Shown here one piece after another: positions 7,692-17,817 of a stretch of DNA of 64,000 nucleotides; within the stretch, counting starts at the first letter, position 1; each line of letters begins with the position of its first letter. The DNA is taken from the NCBI GenBank assembly GCA_020851555.1, contig JADZCM010000012.1, forward strand, positions 1-64,000, read 5' to 3'. This DNA is from Bryobacterales bacterium. Its GTDB lineage: Bacteria; Acidobacteriota; Terriglobia; Bryobacterales; Bryobacteraceae. The notes beneath the pieces are model-generated. The model saw only the letters and a program-made list of their open reading frames with translations, was not told the DNA's origin and did not search any database. The position numbers were made by a program, and so were the translations under genes.

Positions 7692-8549
7692 CTACTTCTT
7701 GAGGGCTTCGTTCAAGGCTCCCTGGCGGTAGCCTTGAAGATCGAGCGTGACGTAGAGGAAACCGAGGGCCTTGAAGATCGAGGTGAACTCGCCGGCCATC
7801 TCGGTGGTTAGCGCCCTGGGCATCTCAGCGGGCGAGATCTCCAGCCGCACGAGGTCGCCGTGGTAGCGGACGCGAAACTGGCGGAATCCGAGCGCCTTGA
7901 CCGCCTCCTCGCCGCGCTCCACCTTCTTGATCGTCTCGACCGTCACCGGCGTCCCGTACGGGATGCGGGAACTGAGGCAGGCGGCGGCGGGCCGGTTCCA
8001 GGTCGGCAGTCCCGCCCGGCGTGACAGTTCGCGGATCTCGGCCTTGCGCAGGCCTGCGTCCACCAGCGGCGCCTTCACGTCGTGGCTGGCGGCGGCGTTC
8101 TGGCCGGGGCGGTAATCGCCGAGGTCGTCCACGTTCACGCCGTACACGATGTGCTCGATGCCGCGCTCGCGCCCGAGCTGCTCCAGCCGAGCGAACAGTT
8201 CGTCCTTGCAATGGTAACAACGGTCGGGATTATTTGCCGAGTAGAGGGGGTTTTCGAACTCGTACGACTTGACGTACTCGTGGCGCAATCCGAAAATGCG
8301 CGCGAACTCCTCGGCGTCGCGTTTATGCGACTCGGGCACCGAAGCCGAGTCGGCGGTGACGGCCAACGCGTGGTCGCCCAGGGCCTGCCCCGCCGCCCAG
8401 GCGAGGTAAGCGGAATCGGTTCCCCCCGAGTAGGCCACGATGACTCGTCCCAGCCCCCGCAGGATCGTAAAAAGCTTCTCTTCCTTCTCTCCCAGAACCG
8501 CCGGATCAAAGGCGGTCACCACGTCTCCCAGGCCCACAAGAACACTCAT
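7692..8549 (-). CDS. larE: LarE-type ATP-dependent sacrificial sulfur transferase
   Basis: A 285-aa PP-loop protein. LarE donates the sulfur of its own Cys to build the nickel-pincer cofactor of lactate racemase and related LarA enzymes. The ATP-binding loop reads SGGTDS (residues 41-46; commonly SGGVDS). The sacrificial Cys is present at 191 in RPAAACLSSR, and a CYHC motif occurs at 111-114. Length is typical. Neither larA, larB nor larC is in the window, so the cofactor genes are scattered or this copy serves another sulfur-insertion reaction. ATG start; the upstream gene is gyrA on the same strand, 42 bp away. Confidence 0.88.
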   Translation of the reverse strand: MSVLVGLGDVVTAFDPAVLGEKEEKLFTILRGLGRVIVAYSGGTDSAYLAWAAGQALGDHALAVTADSASVPESHKRDAEEFARIFGLRHEYVKSYEFENPLYSANNPDRCYHCKDELFARLEQLGRERGIEHIVYGVNVDDLGDYRPGQNAAASHDVKAPLVDAGLRKAEIRELSRRAGLPTWNRPAAACLSSRIPYGTPVTVETIKKVERGEEAVKALGFRQFRVRYHGDLVRLEISPAEMPRALTTEMAGEFTSIFKALGFLYVTLDLQGYRQGALNEALKK

Positions 8550-8591
8550 GACTTAAATTATACGCGAATACCGCCGTGCGGGACGGTTCCC

Positions 8592-11138
<2,547 letters not shown>

Positions 11139-11212
11139 GGTCGCTCCTCGGGAGCGGACCGGTTTTTTCGCCGGATATTCGCCCCGGCAGCCGGCCCATC
11201 TCAGAAACTCCT

Positions 11213-11241
11213 ATTTTACCAGAAGCGCATGAAAGACCGAG
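11213..11241 (-). promoter_or_regulatory. Possible gyrA promoter (-10 TAAAAT)
   Basis: On the minus strand TAAAAT occurs at 11218-11213, about 75 bp before the gyrA start, in an AT-rich patch. The -35 at 17 bp spacing (CTCGGT) is a poor match. The placement rests on the -10 alone. Confidence 0.35.
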
Positions 11242-11305
11242 TAGTTAGGAGCGGATGCCCGGCGTCGCGAGGAAGCCTTCCCGGCAGCCGCGGCGCCCAT
11301 GGCGC

Positions 11306-11845
11306 CTATTTCTTCCGCACCCTCGCGCAGGCGGTCGCCGCGCCGATAGGGTCCAGCGCGCCGGCGCCTTCTTCGATGTGCTCGATCCGCCCGTCCAGGC
11401 CGATGACGAAGGTGGCCCGGGATGCGGTGCCGCTGGCCTCGTTCAACACCCCGTAACTGGCCGACACCTTGCGCATGAAGTCACTGAGCAACGGGAAGGA
11501 GGTCTTGAGAACCTCTTTGGCCCAGTGCTGCAAGCTGGCCCGGTTGTCGGTGCTGATCCCCAATACCTGTGCTTCCATCCCCTCGAAGTTAGCGATACCA
11601 GCCTGGTACGCCGTCATTTCCTTCGTTCAGCCGCCGCTGAACGCGGCGGGGAAGAAAGCCAGAACGACGATCTTCTTGCCGAGATACTGCGACAGGCTGA
11701 TATTGCCGCCGCTGGTGGCGGGCAGAGTGAAATCGGGCGCCCTGTCGCCGACCTTCAAATGGGTCTTGCCCGGCGTTGTCTGGGCGCTCGCGGCCAGCAG
11801 GCCTGAAACCGCCGTGGAAAGCAGAAACCGTCGCATAGATCTCAT
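11306..11845 (-). CDS. Exported peroxiredoxin with selenocysteine (in-frame TGA) at the peroxidatic site
   Basis: A thioredoxin-fold peroxiredoxin of 179 residues if the in-frame TGA (11627-11629, codon 73) is read through. It looks like two short frames, but they are in the same phase, separated by this single TGA and with no other stop. The catalytic signature of peroxiredoxins is PxxxT/SxxC followed by TKEM; here it reads PAAFSGG-TGA-TKEM, so TGA falls exactly where the peroxidatic Cys belongs. The conserved Arg is present (Arg143 in SRATFVIG), and the only Cys is Cys173 near the C-terminus. Selenocysteine is the simplest reading. A signal peptide (residues 1-21) indicates periplasmic or secreted location. 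Ribosome binding site GGAGAGGGG lies 6 nt before the ATG. A hairpin downstream of TGA fits a bacterial SECIS. The alternative, a Cys-to-stop pseudogene, would need the lesion to hit precisely this codon. The selA-D genes are not in the window. Confidence 0.82.
11592..11611 (-). promoter_or_regulatory. Candidate bacterial SECIS hairpin after the peroxiredoxin TGA
   Basis: In the mRNA, GCGUACCA pairs with UGGUAUCGC: eight pairs, one bulged U and a GGC apical loop. The stem begins 15 nt and the loop 23 nt after the UGA. A bulged U and G residues in the loop are features SelB recognises in the E. coli fdhF SECIS, although there the bulge is in the 5' arm and the loop is GGUC. The hairpin lies inside the coding sequence, as is usual in bacteria. 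Confidence 0.55.
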
Positions 11846-11888
11846 GAAATCCCCTCTCCTGATGTACCTCAGGATAGCGCACTCCGGC

Positions 11889-12893
11889 TCAACGCACGGA
11901 GGGCGGCTGGCTGGCAAGCTGTACCAGGGCCTCTAGGACGCGCGGCCGCTGGGCGCCGGAGAGGATCAGGTAGTGATGGCGTCCATTGGGGTCCGGGGTG
12001 AAACGCGTTCCGCCCTTGGCGTCCGCGGTGATCCGGCCCGGCGGCGACACGGTGAAATAACCTGCGTCCGGCCGCACGCCGTACAGGGCAGAGGTCAGGT
12101 CCCACGTCGGGCGGTCGTAGGGCATCTTCTGGTAGTTGCGGTAGGCATCCGCCACGGGGTGGTCCGCCGTGTAGCTGAAGTCGCGTTCGATGCTGGACGC
12201 CGGATACAGCAGGGCCCTCCCGATCTCGAAACCGCTGGCGACTATGCGGGTGGGCCACCCGGCGAGCAGTTTCTGCGCCGAAGGAACATCCTCCTGCACG
12301 TTGTACTCCGGCGTGCCGTCGGCGAAGTTGCCGGCCATGATGCTCAGCAGTTTAACCTTCCGCGCGGCAAGTTCGCGGCCCGGCAAGGGGCTGTGCGAAT
12401 CGGGAGCGGAATCCAGAAGACGGGCCAGGTTGGTGCTGAAGCCCACCTGAACGATGACCACGCTCGCGTCCGGCTCCGCCGCCAGGACCCGGCGCAGCAG
12501 GGGCACGGCGTCCGGCGCTTCCTCGCCGCTGGCCAGCCGGCGGGGATACACGAGGCGCCCGTCGGAGCGCTTTCGTTCGGCGGGCGCCTGAATCATGGCG
12601 CTGTCCTTCGGAGTGATGCCGCTGCCCTTTACCACCCCCACGGGGATATGGGCGCGGCCATAGAACGTATTGACCAGGTCCACATATGGCGCGCTCCACC
12701 GGTTGTCCTTGGTCACCGTTACGGCGATGAGCCTGCACTCGCCCCGGCTTTCCAGGGCGTGAAGCACGGCCAGGGCCAGCGCATCGTCTACATCGTTGCC
12801 CATGTCCGTGTCGAAGATGACCGGTACGGGAGAAGTCCATGCGGCGCACGGGGCCAGGGCCAGCGTGCAGGCCAGCAGCACTAGAGGTTTCAT
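11889..12893 (-). CDS. Exported nucleoside hydrolase-like protein (IU_nuc_hydro)
   Basis: A 334-aa protein with a signal peptide (MKPLVLLACTLALAPCAA) followed at once by the hallmark DTDMGNDVDDALAL, the calcium-binding Asp cluster of inosine/uridine-preferring nucleoside hydrolases. These enzymes split the N-glycosidic bond of nucleosides to ribose and base. Later conserved elements include IMAGNFADGTPEYNVQEDVPSA, matching the GG/GN and N-x-x-x-D positions, and FEIG. The exported location suggests scavenging of extracellular nucleosides. The frame extends upstream, but the signal peptide fixes the ATG at 12893. It ends 43 bp from the start of the peroxiredoxin gene on the same strand, so cotranscription is possible. 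Confidence 0.85.
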   Translation of the reverse strand: MKPLVLLACTLALAPCAAWTSPVPVIFDTDMGNDVDDALALAVLHALESRGECRLIAVTVTKDNRWSAPYVDLVNTFYGRAHIPVGVVKGSGITPKDSAMIQAPAERKRSDGRLVYPRRLASGEEAPDAVPLLRRVLAAEPDASVVIVQVGFSTNLARLLDSAPDSHSPLPGRELAARKVKLLSIMAGNFADGTPEYNVQEDVPSAQKLLAGWPTRIVASGFEIGRALLYPASSIERDFSYTADHPVADAYRNYQKMPYDRPTWDLTSALYGVRPDAGYFTVSPPGRITADAKGGTRFTPDPNGRHHYLILSGAQRPRVLEALVQLASQPPSVR

Positions 12894-12996
12894 GGCGGCA
12901 CTATGCAGTTTACAGCGGACAGGAGGCGGGGCGTAGGCCCCCGTGCCGTTGCGGCCGGTCTCATCCGCCGGCCGGCCCCAGGGCCGGAGAGTCCGT

Positions 12997-13386
12997 TCAG
13001 GCGCCGGTGTCGCCGGCCGCGGCGGAGGCGGCGCGCTCACCCGCACGGTTGGCGCTCCTGCTGACCAGCGTCTGGAGATCGACCAGGTGCTCGGCCAGGT
13101 ACAGTTCGGGCCAGCCTCTGCATCCCGCGAAGAACTCCGCGCCCAGGAAATAACCGGCGTCGCGGAGCCTGCAATAGCGCACACGCGCGTGAATCTCCCC
13201 CGTGGAGTGCAAGATGCGGATGACGGTGCCGCGGGAAATCGGCTCCGCCATCAGCAGGCACACCCCGGAGTAGGAGATGTCCTCCAGGCTTCCCCGCTCT
13301 CTGCGCTCACCTCCGCGGCGGTCCATCCAGGAGACGTCCACCACTCCAAAGCAACGAATACGAGTCTCTGCGCGCCTGTCGTTCAT
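12997..13386 (-). CDS. PilZ-domain protein (probable c-di-GMP receptor)
   Basis: A 129-aa single-domain protein. It carries the two short motifs that bind cyclic di-GMP in PilZ domains: RRAETR near the N-terminus (RxxxR) and DISYSGVCL about 35 residues later (D/NxSxxG). PilZ-only proteins relay second-messenger levels to motility, adhesion or exopolysaccharide machinery, but no such target gene is adjacent. I prefer the ATG giving MNDRRAE over a TTG eight codons upstream. An Ala-rich C-terminal tail follows the domain. Confidence 0.85.
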   Translation of the reverse strand: MNDRRAETRIRCFGVVDVSWMDRRGGERRERGSLEDISYSGVCLLMAEPISRGTVIRILHSTGEIHARVRYCRLRDAGYFLGAEFFAGCRGWPELYLAEHLVDLQTLVSRSANRAGERAASAAAGDTGA

Positions 13387-13475
13387 ATCCCTATTTCCCA
13401 CTATCGGCAAAAGATTCGTGAATTCCAGCCGGAATTCGAGGTTTCATCGCTGCAAATCCTCTCGTGCGTCCATCC

Positions 13476-14864
13476 TCAGGGTATGTTCGCCGGGTTGTGC
13501 GGATGCCAGTGCCTCCGCGCCGCCTGGCACACCTGCTGCATTCCGGCCAGACTTCCGCAGGCCGTTCGAAGGTTCTCCGCCAGTTTCTGAAGACGCGCCT
13601 GAACACCGTCCGGGATCGCGAATTCGTTTCGAAGAGCGCCGTCGACGCTCAAGCCAAGTTCCGTGGCGTACAGGAGCCGGCCGAACAGGTCCGCCGCCCC
13701 CGAGGGGTCAAAGCCGCCCTTCAGCAGCGTGGCGGCCGCCACATAGTCCGCCAGCCCCGGCGCGTCGTTGGAATAGGAGCCCGAGGGAGGCATGCCGTAG
13801 GCCTGTAGCACCCCACGCGCCGAGAGGTGCGCGATCAAGAACGCCAGCGCCGCGTCGTTAGTTCCCATGGCCTCTACCAAGCCGGTGCTCAACCGCACCT
13901 TCCGTTCCGCGGCGTCGTAGGAGGCGCGCACCGGAATCTCGGCATCCACCGCCAGGCCGATGCCGCTCACGAACTCCGCCAGAGTCGCCGGGCTCCGGCC
14001 TATCCCGTAGGGGTCCGTCTCCGCCAAGAGAGCCATGGCCGCCTGCCGCGCCTTGACGGCCACGTCGAGCGGCCTGCGGTCATAGGGCGACGGGGCGGCC
14101 GTCTCACCCGGCGGCAGTGGAGAAAGCACGGGGGAGCGATAGTTCAACGCCAGCGCCACGAAGGGCGACGGCGGGTCATCCAGCGACGAGATCTGGATCG
14201 TCCCCGAGAAACTGGCCAGGCTCGCCGGCGGGCCGGAAAGATTGAAGGACCTGTGGCCCAGGGGCGGAAGGTTGATCGTCCAGGAACCGGCGCTCTGGCC
14301 GCCTTCCGTTCGCGCGGTCATCTGGAGGTGGATCGTATCGGCGCGGCTGGGATTGGCAAGCGCTACGCCCAGATCCCTGTTCCCGTAAGAACTGAAGAAG
14401 TAGGTCGACCCTGTTCCCACGGCGGCTACGTCCCACCAGTGGTTGCCCGGAAGTTCGCCGCGGTACAGCACCGTGGCCGTGACGGGCGTGGCCGGTTCCG
14501 TCGCGGGCGCATCGGGCGTCTCCACGATCGCCCATCCATTCAGCAGCGTCTCGGAAGCGCCCACTGTCGTCAGCGACTTCGCGCCGCCGGCGGGAACGGC
14601 AACCAGGAGGGTTGGCGAAGCCCCTTGGCCGAAGTCGAGCGGCATGGCCTGCCCGGCGTCGTTGTAAAAGCTGACCTTGACCGGAGCGGGCGCGCCCGGG
14701 TTCGGATTGGTCAGGATCAGGGTAGTCTGCCACTTCTGGGAGGGCGGTCCCCCGTCGATGAAGTGGCCGATGTAGAGGCGGGTGGAAGCCGACACCGGGT
14801 AGGAGAACTGACCGGCCAGTGGTGCGGCCGACGCCAGGATTAACGACGCAAGAAGTGCGCGCAT
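13476..14864 (-). CDS. Secreted protein with degenerate M48-like C-terminal domain
   Basis: 462 aa with a signal peptide (MRALLASLILASAAPLAGQ). Residues about 25-260 are rich in beta strands and conserved small-residue turns, including TTLILTNPNP and LANPSRADT, resembling surface-protein beta-sandwich domains common in Acidobacteria. The C-terminal 150 residues resemble the zinc-peptidase region of M48 proteins: AALAFLIAHLSARGVLQ aligns with the helix bearing HExxH, and GLADYVAAATLLKGGFDPSGAADLFGRL with the helix bearing the third ligand and the GYDP motif. The HExxH motif itself is absent (HLSAR), so the domain cannot be a standard metalloprotease. Function unknown. Upstream 14865-15044 contains no gene. 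Confidence 0.55.
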   Translation of the reverse strand: MRALLASLILASAAPLAGQFSYPVSASTRLYIGHFIDGGPPSQKWQTTLILTNPNPGAPAPVKVSFYNDAGQAMPLDFGQGASPTLLVAVPAGGAKSLTTVGASETLLNGWAIVETPDAPATEPATPVTATVLYRGELPGNHWWDVAAVGTGSTYFFSSYGNRDLGVALANPSRADTIHLQMTARTEGGQSAGSWTINLPPLGHRSFNLSGPPASLASFSGTIQISSLDDPPSPFVALALNYRSPVLSPLPPGETAAPSPYDRRPLDVAVKARQAAMALLAETDPYGIGRSPATLAEFVSGIGLAVDAEIPVRASYDAAERKVRLSTGLVEAMGTNDAALAFLIAHLSARGVLQAYGMPPSGSYSNDAPGLADYVAAATLLKGGFDPSGAADLFGRLLYATELGLSVDGALRNEFAIPDGVQARLQKLAENLRTACGSLAGMQQVCQAARRHWHPHNPANIP

Positions 14865-15044
14865 AGAGGTTCCCCGCTCCGGTGAGACACCTGGAGCGCC
14901 TCCTGAAGCGATCATAGGGCGGCGGGGGTGGGCAGACAATGTCCAAGATGGTTAGCAGTACGATGCTAACTATGATTAACTTCCCTGCCCTGAAGGGACT
15001 GCGCCGGATCCCAGGCTTCGGCGTGCGCCGCCGGTTTCCGGGCC

Positions 15045-16286
15045 CTATCGTCTGGCCTGGTTCTTGCGGCTCCGCAAATCCTCAGCCAGCGCTTTGATCT
15101 CGGTGAGGTCCCGCTTCATCGCGCTCCACCCGTACCACATTGCGTAATCCGGGTTGGCGTGAAACGTGCCCTGGAAAGCGTGCATGCGATGCTCCTGCTG
15201 CATCACGAAAAGCTTCTGCTCGATCAGCGTCGGGGCGTCGTGGAAGGTCAACAGGTCCGGATAGGGGTACGCGTAGCTTTGCGGCTTGGCCAGAACGCCG
15301 TCTTTGTAAAGGGCGGCCACGGTCTCAATGGCCTCGGCCAGAAGCCGGTCGGCCTCGCGGATCATCTGGTCGCCTTTTTCCAGTTCACCCTTGGCGAACT
15401 TCTCCAGATGGCATTGGCCGCAGGTCTTCACCATCTTGTCGCGTTCCGCCTGCCAGTCCTGTTGCGTGAGGCGCGCCATGCTTGCTTCCTTGACGGCTTC
15501 CAGCCGCGCGGTGGGCTTGCCGTCCGGGTCGAGCACGCCCAGCGCTTTGAGAATCGCCGCGCGATCCGCCGCCCACTGTTTGTCCTCCGGCATCGGCAGC
15601 CGCACGGCGAGAAAACCCCAGGCCGTGCTGACCGCGTGGTTGCCTGCCTGCATATGGCAGGTCTGGCAGGCCGGCGCCGCCACACCAGCGGGCAGCACGT
15701 TGCTCTGCTTCAACAGGTAGCGGACCCCGTGCTTGGAAGCAGAGTACATCTCCCACTGCGGGTGGTCGAATCCCATGTGGCAAGTCTGGCAGGCCTGCGG
15801 CTGGCGAGCCTCCACCGCCGAAAAGAGGTGGCCGGTGTGGCAGGCATCGCAGGAGGTCACACCGTAGATCACGCCCTGCTTCTTGAGGTCCTTCATCTCG
15901 GCTTCGGTTTTGAGGCCGAGTTTGTGGCATCCGCCGCAGCCCTTCATGCCTTCCATCATCGCCGCGGGTTGCCGGTGGGCGGCCGGCATCGCTTTCATGG
16001 CCGCCCATGCGAGAGCATGCTTCCCGCTCTTGAACTGCTTCACCTGGTCGGGGTGGCAATTCTGGCAGGTTTCCGGGGCAGGAATCTTCAGCCTGCTCCC
16101 TCCCGACGCCGCGGCGTCTGTATCACGATGGCAGGTTGCGCAATCGACGCCGTTCTGGCCGTGTTTGCTGGCCTGCCAGTCTGCAACGAGATTCGGAGTG
16201 AGCTTCTGGTGGCACTCGACGCATGTCTGGCCGAATGCCGCAGTCCCAAGGAGAAACACGACGACGACGGGAATAAACCGGCACAT
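15045..16286 (-). CDS. Octaheme c-type cytochrome, hydroxylamine-oxidoreductase-like
   Basis: A 413-aa periplasmic protein with a signal peptide (MCRFIPVVVVFLLGTAAFGQ) and eight CxxCH heme-attachment motifs, starting near residues 22, 49, 74, 117, 146, 166, 207 and 289. Eight hemes, their spacing (three near the N-terminus, the last well separated) and the conserved C-terminal helical region with NPDYAMWYGW match the octaheme hydroxylamine oxidoreductase/hydrazine dehydrogenase family. Members without the crosslinking Tyr act as nitrite or hydroxylamine reductases; I cannot decide from sequence whether the P460 Tyr is present. Covalent heme attachment depends on a Ccm system, which is encoded 5 kb away. 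GAGGAAGG lies 7 nt before the ATG. Confidence 0.82.
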   Translation of the reverse strand: MCRFIPVVVVFLLGTAAFGQTCVECHQKLTPNLVADWQASKHGQNGVDCATCHRDTDAAASGGSRLKIPAPETCQNCHPDQVKQFKSGKHALAWAAMKAMPAAHRQPAAMMEGMKGCGGCHKLGLKTEAEMKDLKKQGVIYGVTSCDACHTGHLFSAVEARQPQACQTCHMGFDHPQWEMYSASKHGVRYLLKQSNVLPAGVAAPACQTCHMQAGNHAVSTAWGFLAVRLPMPEDKQWAADRAAILKALGVLDPDGKPTARLEAVKEASMARLTQQDWQAERDKMVKTCGQCHLEKFAKGELEKGDQMIREADRLLAEAIETVAALYKDGVLAKPQSYAYPYPDLLTFHDAPTLIEQKLFVMQQEHRMHAFQGTFHANPDYAMWYGWSAMKRDLTEIKALAEDLRSRKNQARR

Positions 16287-16375
16287 ATGTGCACCTTCCT
16301 CACCAATGCCGGAGCAGGCGCAACGCCAGGCGTTCACGATCTTTCAGGCCTCCTGGTCTTCCGCTCCGTCAGTAG

Positions 16376-16381
16376 AATATA
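16376..16381 (-). promoter_or_regulatory. -10 element TATATT upstream of the octaheme cytochrome
   Basis: On the minus strand TATATT lies about 90 bp before the cytochrome ATG in an AT-rich patch. No good -35 is seen at 16-18 bp, where the terminator hairpin of the upstream gene sits. Confidence 0.35.
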
Positions 16382-16385
16382 TCTC

Positions 16386-16410
16386 AAAAGAGAGGGCCGC
16401 GTTGCGGCCC
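16386..16410 (-). terminator. Probable Rho-independent terminator of the CPBP-like gene
   Basis: In the minus-strand transcript GGGCCGC-AAC-GCGGCCC forms a perfect 7-bp GC-rich hairpin with a 3-nt loop, followed by the pyrimidine tract TCTCTTTT. It lies 83 nt after the CPBP-like stop codon and separates that gene from the cytochrome gene. Confidence 0.6.
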
Positions 16411-16492
16411 TTGCCTGGCCGGCCGAAGCAAGCGGGATGGATCATGCCGGCAGAAGGCAGCGGCGAGAGACGGGCGGCGACCAGCGCCAGCC

Positions 16493-17143
16493 TCATCGGT
16501 GGTTGCCTCCTGGCCGGGTTTGTCCGATCGGCGGCGCAAACGTCCCGGCGGATTCCAGGTAGTAGTACGGCCCGATTCGAAAGCCGTGGTGAAGGTCCCG
16601 CGGCGTCACCCACATCAGCATCGACGAGAGCATCATCTGCATGAGCGCCAGGCCCCAGATGGAACGGCGGCGCTCGAACAACAGGCACGAAGCGGCGCCC
16701 CACAGCAGCGTGGCGGGGACGAGCACCGGGTTGGGTAAGTGCGCCAGGGCGAACGCCACGCCCGAGAGCGCGGCCGCATTCCCGGCCTTCAGCCGGCGCC
16801 GCAGCAGCAGGTAGGTCATCGACTGGTACACCACCTGTTGCGCCGCGCTCCAGGCGAAGTACACGGCCCCGCTCCGGAGCGCGGAGAACTGGAGCAGGCG
16901 CCGGTTGCCCAGCACCAGGAACAGCACCGTGATCGGGATCCACCAGCACCTCCATTCGGCCGCCGATGCGACAAGGTCCCGCCAGCCCAGGCCCAGGTCC
17001 GCCGGCGCCAGCCGCCGCCTCCGCCAGGAATACGCGATAGCCGCCGCCAGCGCCAGCCCCGTCCAGGGCAGTGGTATCACCAGCCGCCACAAGTACGCCA
17101 GCACGGCGCAGAAGAACACGGCGGCTTCCGCCACTCCGCCCAT
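16493..17143 (-). CDS. CPBP-like (Abi) membrane protein with Gln in place of the catalytic Glu pair
   Basis: A 216-aa polytopic membrane protein with about six helices. The region AAQQVVYQSMTYLLLRRRL aligns with motif 1 of CPBP glutamic intramembrane proteases (EExxxR), and ALSGVAFALAHLPNP with motif 2 (FxxxH). The two Glu of motif 1 are Gln here, read directly from CAA CAG, so classical protease activity is doubtful. The C-terminal motif that normally supplies another His shows only Gln/Met. Members process prenylated or secreted substrates or confer bacteriocin immunity. The start at 17143 precedes the first helix; upstream residues are Arg/Pro-rich and unlikely. Confidence 0.6.
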   Translation of the reverse strand: MGGVAEAAVFFCAVLAYLWRLVIPLPWTGLALAAAIAYSWRRRRLAPADLGLGWRDLVASAAEWRCWWIPITVLFLVLGNRRLLQFSALRSGAVYFAWSAAQQVVYQSMTYLLLRRRLKAGNAAALSGVAFALAHLPNPVLVPATLLWGAASCLLFERRRSIWGLALMQMMLSSMLMWVTPRDLHHGFRIGPYYYLESAGTFAPPIGQTRPGGNHR

Positions 17144-17230
17144 GTCGTGAGCGTACACCAGCCGGCGCGGTACACGCGGCGGCAGTGATACTCTTGTTGG
17201 GATACGGGACCCAGTATGGAGCACGAATTC

Positions 17231-17809
17231 ATGGTGAAAAGACGGGGTTTTCTAAATGCCCTGGCGGCGTGCGCGGGCGCCGGGCTGTGTACCGCCGGGT
17301 GCGCGCCGGTTTCCGACGCCGAGGGACCGCGCGCTTTGACGGAAAAGGACCACATCGACGTCGGCGGCCACGGAAAAGAGATCATTCAGAAGGCCTACGA
17401 GTTGGGACGCGAATATCAGGCGAAGTATGGAAGCTGCTCGCAGACGTCGCTGGCGGCAATCCAGGATAGCGTCCCTTTCGTGCCCAAGGACGGACTGCTC
17501 CTGATGGCCGCGGGACCGCTCAGCGGCGGCGCGACGAGAACCCGCAACGCAAGCTGCGGCGCCTTCACGGGGTGCGGCCTCGCCATCGGGAGCGTTTGCG
17601 GCCGCACCAGGGCCAACTTCACGGGCAAAGCGCCGCTGGCAGGCGAGTTGATCCTCCAGGTCCACGACAAATTCGTGGAGGCCTACGGGGACGTGCTGTG
17701 CAACACCATCCGGGCCAAGGTGGAATCCAAGTGCTCCGGAGTGGTGAGCAACGCCGCGGCCTGGGCCGCCCAGGTTTTGCTCAAGCAGTTCGCGGGCTAC
17801 CGGGCGTGA
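17231..17809 (+). CDS. C_GCAxxG_C_C family putative redox protein, Tat-exported
   Basis: About 192 aa. The N-terminus VKRRGFLNALAACAGAG is a twin-arginine signal peptide. The mature part has the family's Cys pattern: GSCSQTSLAAIQD, then GGATRTRNASCGAFTGCGLAIGS, then LCNTI and SKCSG. Family members are small, Cys-rich, probably metal- or disulfide-dependent redox proteins, often next to oxidoreductases; the reaction is unknown. Start chosen at the ATG with GGAG 9 nt upstream; an ATG five codons earlier has no such site. The gene is followed after 8 bp by an MBL hydrolase in the same direction, so the two form a likely operon. Confidence 0.82.
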   Translation: MVKRRGFLNALAACAGAGLCTAGCAPVSDAEGPRALTEKDHIDVGGHGKEIIQKAYELGREYQAKYGSCSQTSLAAIQDSVPFVPKDGLLLMAAGPLSGGATRTRNASCGAFTGCGLAIGSVCGRTRANFTGKAPLAGELILQVHDKFVEAYGDVLCNTIRAKVESKCSGVVSNAAAWAAQVLLKQFAGYRA

Positions 17810-17817
17810 GGTGACGT

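Noticed and set aside
11306-11917. Two separate short genes or a frameshifted pseudogene at the peroxiredoxin locus
   Set aside because: Both halves are in the same frame, separated only by a TGA at the catalytic codon; selenocysteine explains it better.
17231-17809. Selenocysteine in the C_GCAxxG_C_C protein
   Set aside because: All family Cys positions are ordinary Cys codons, and the stop is at the natural C-terminus.
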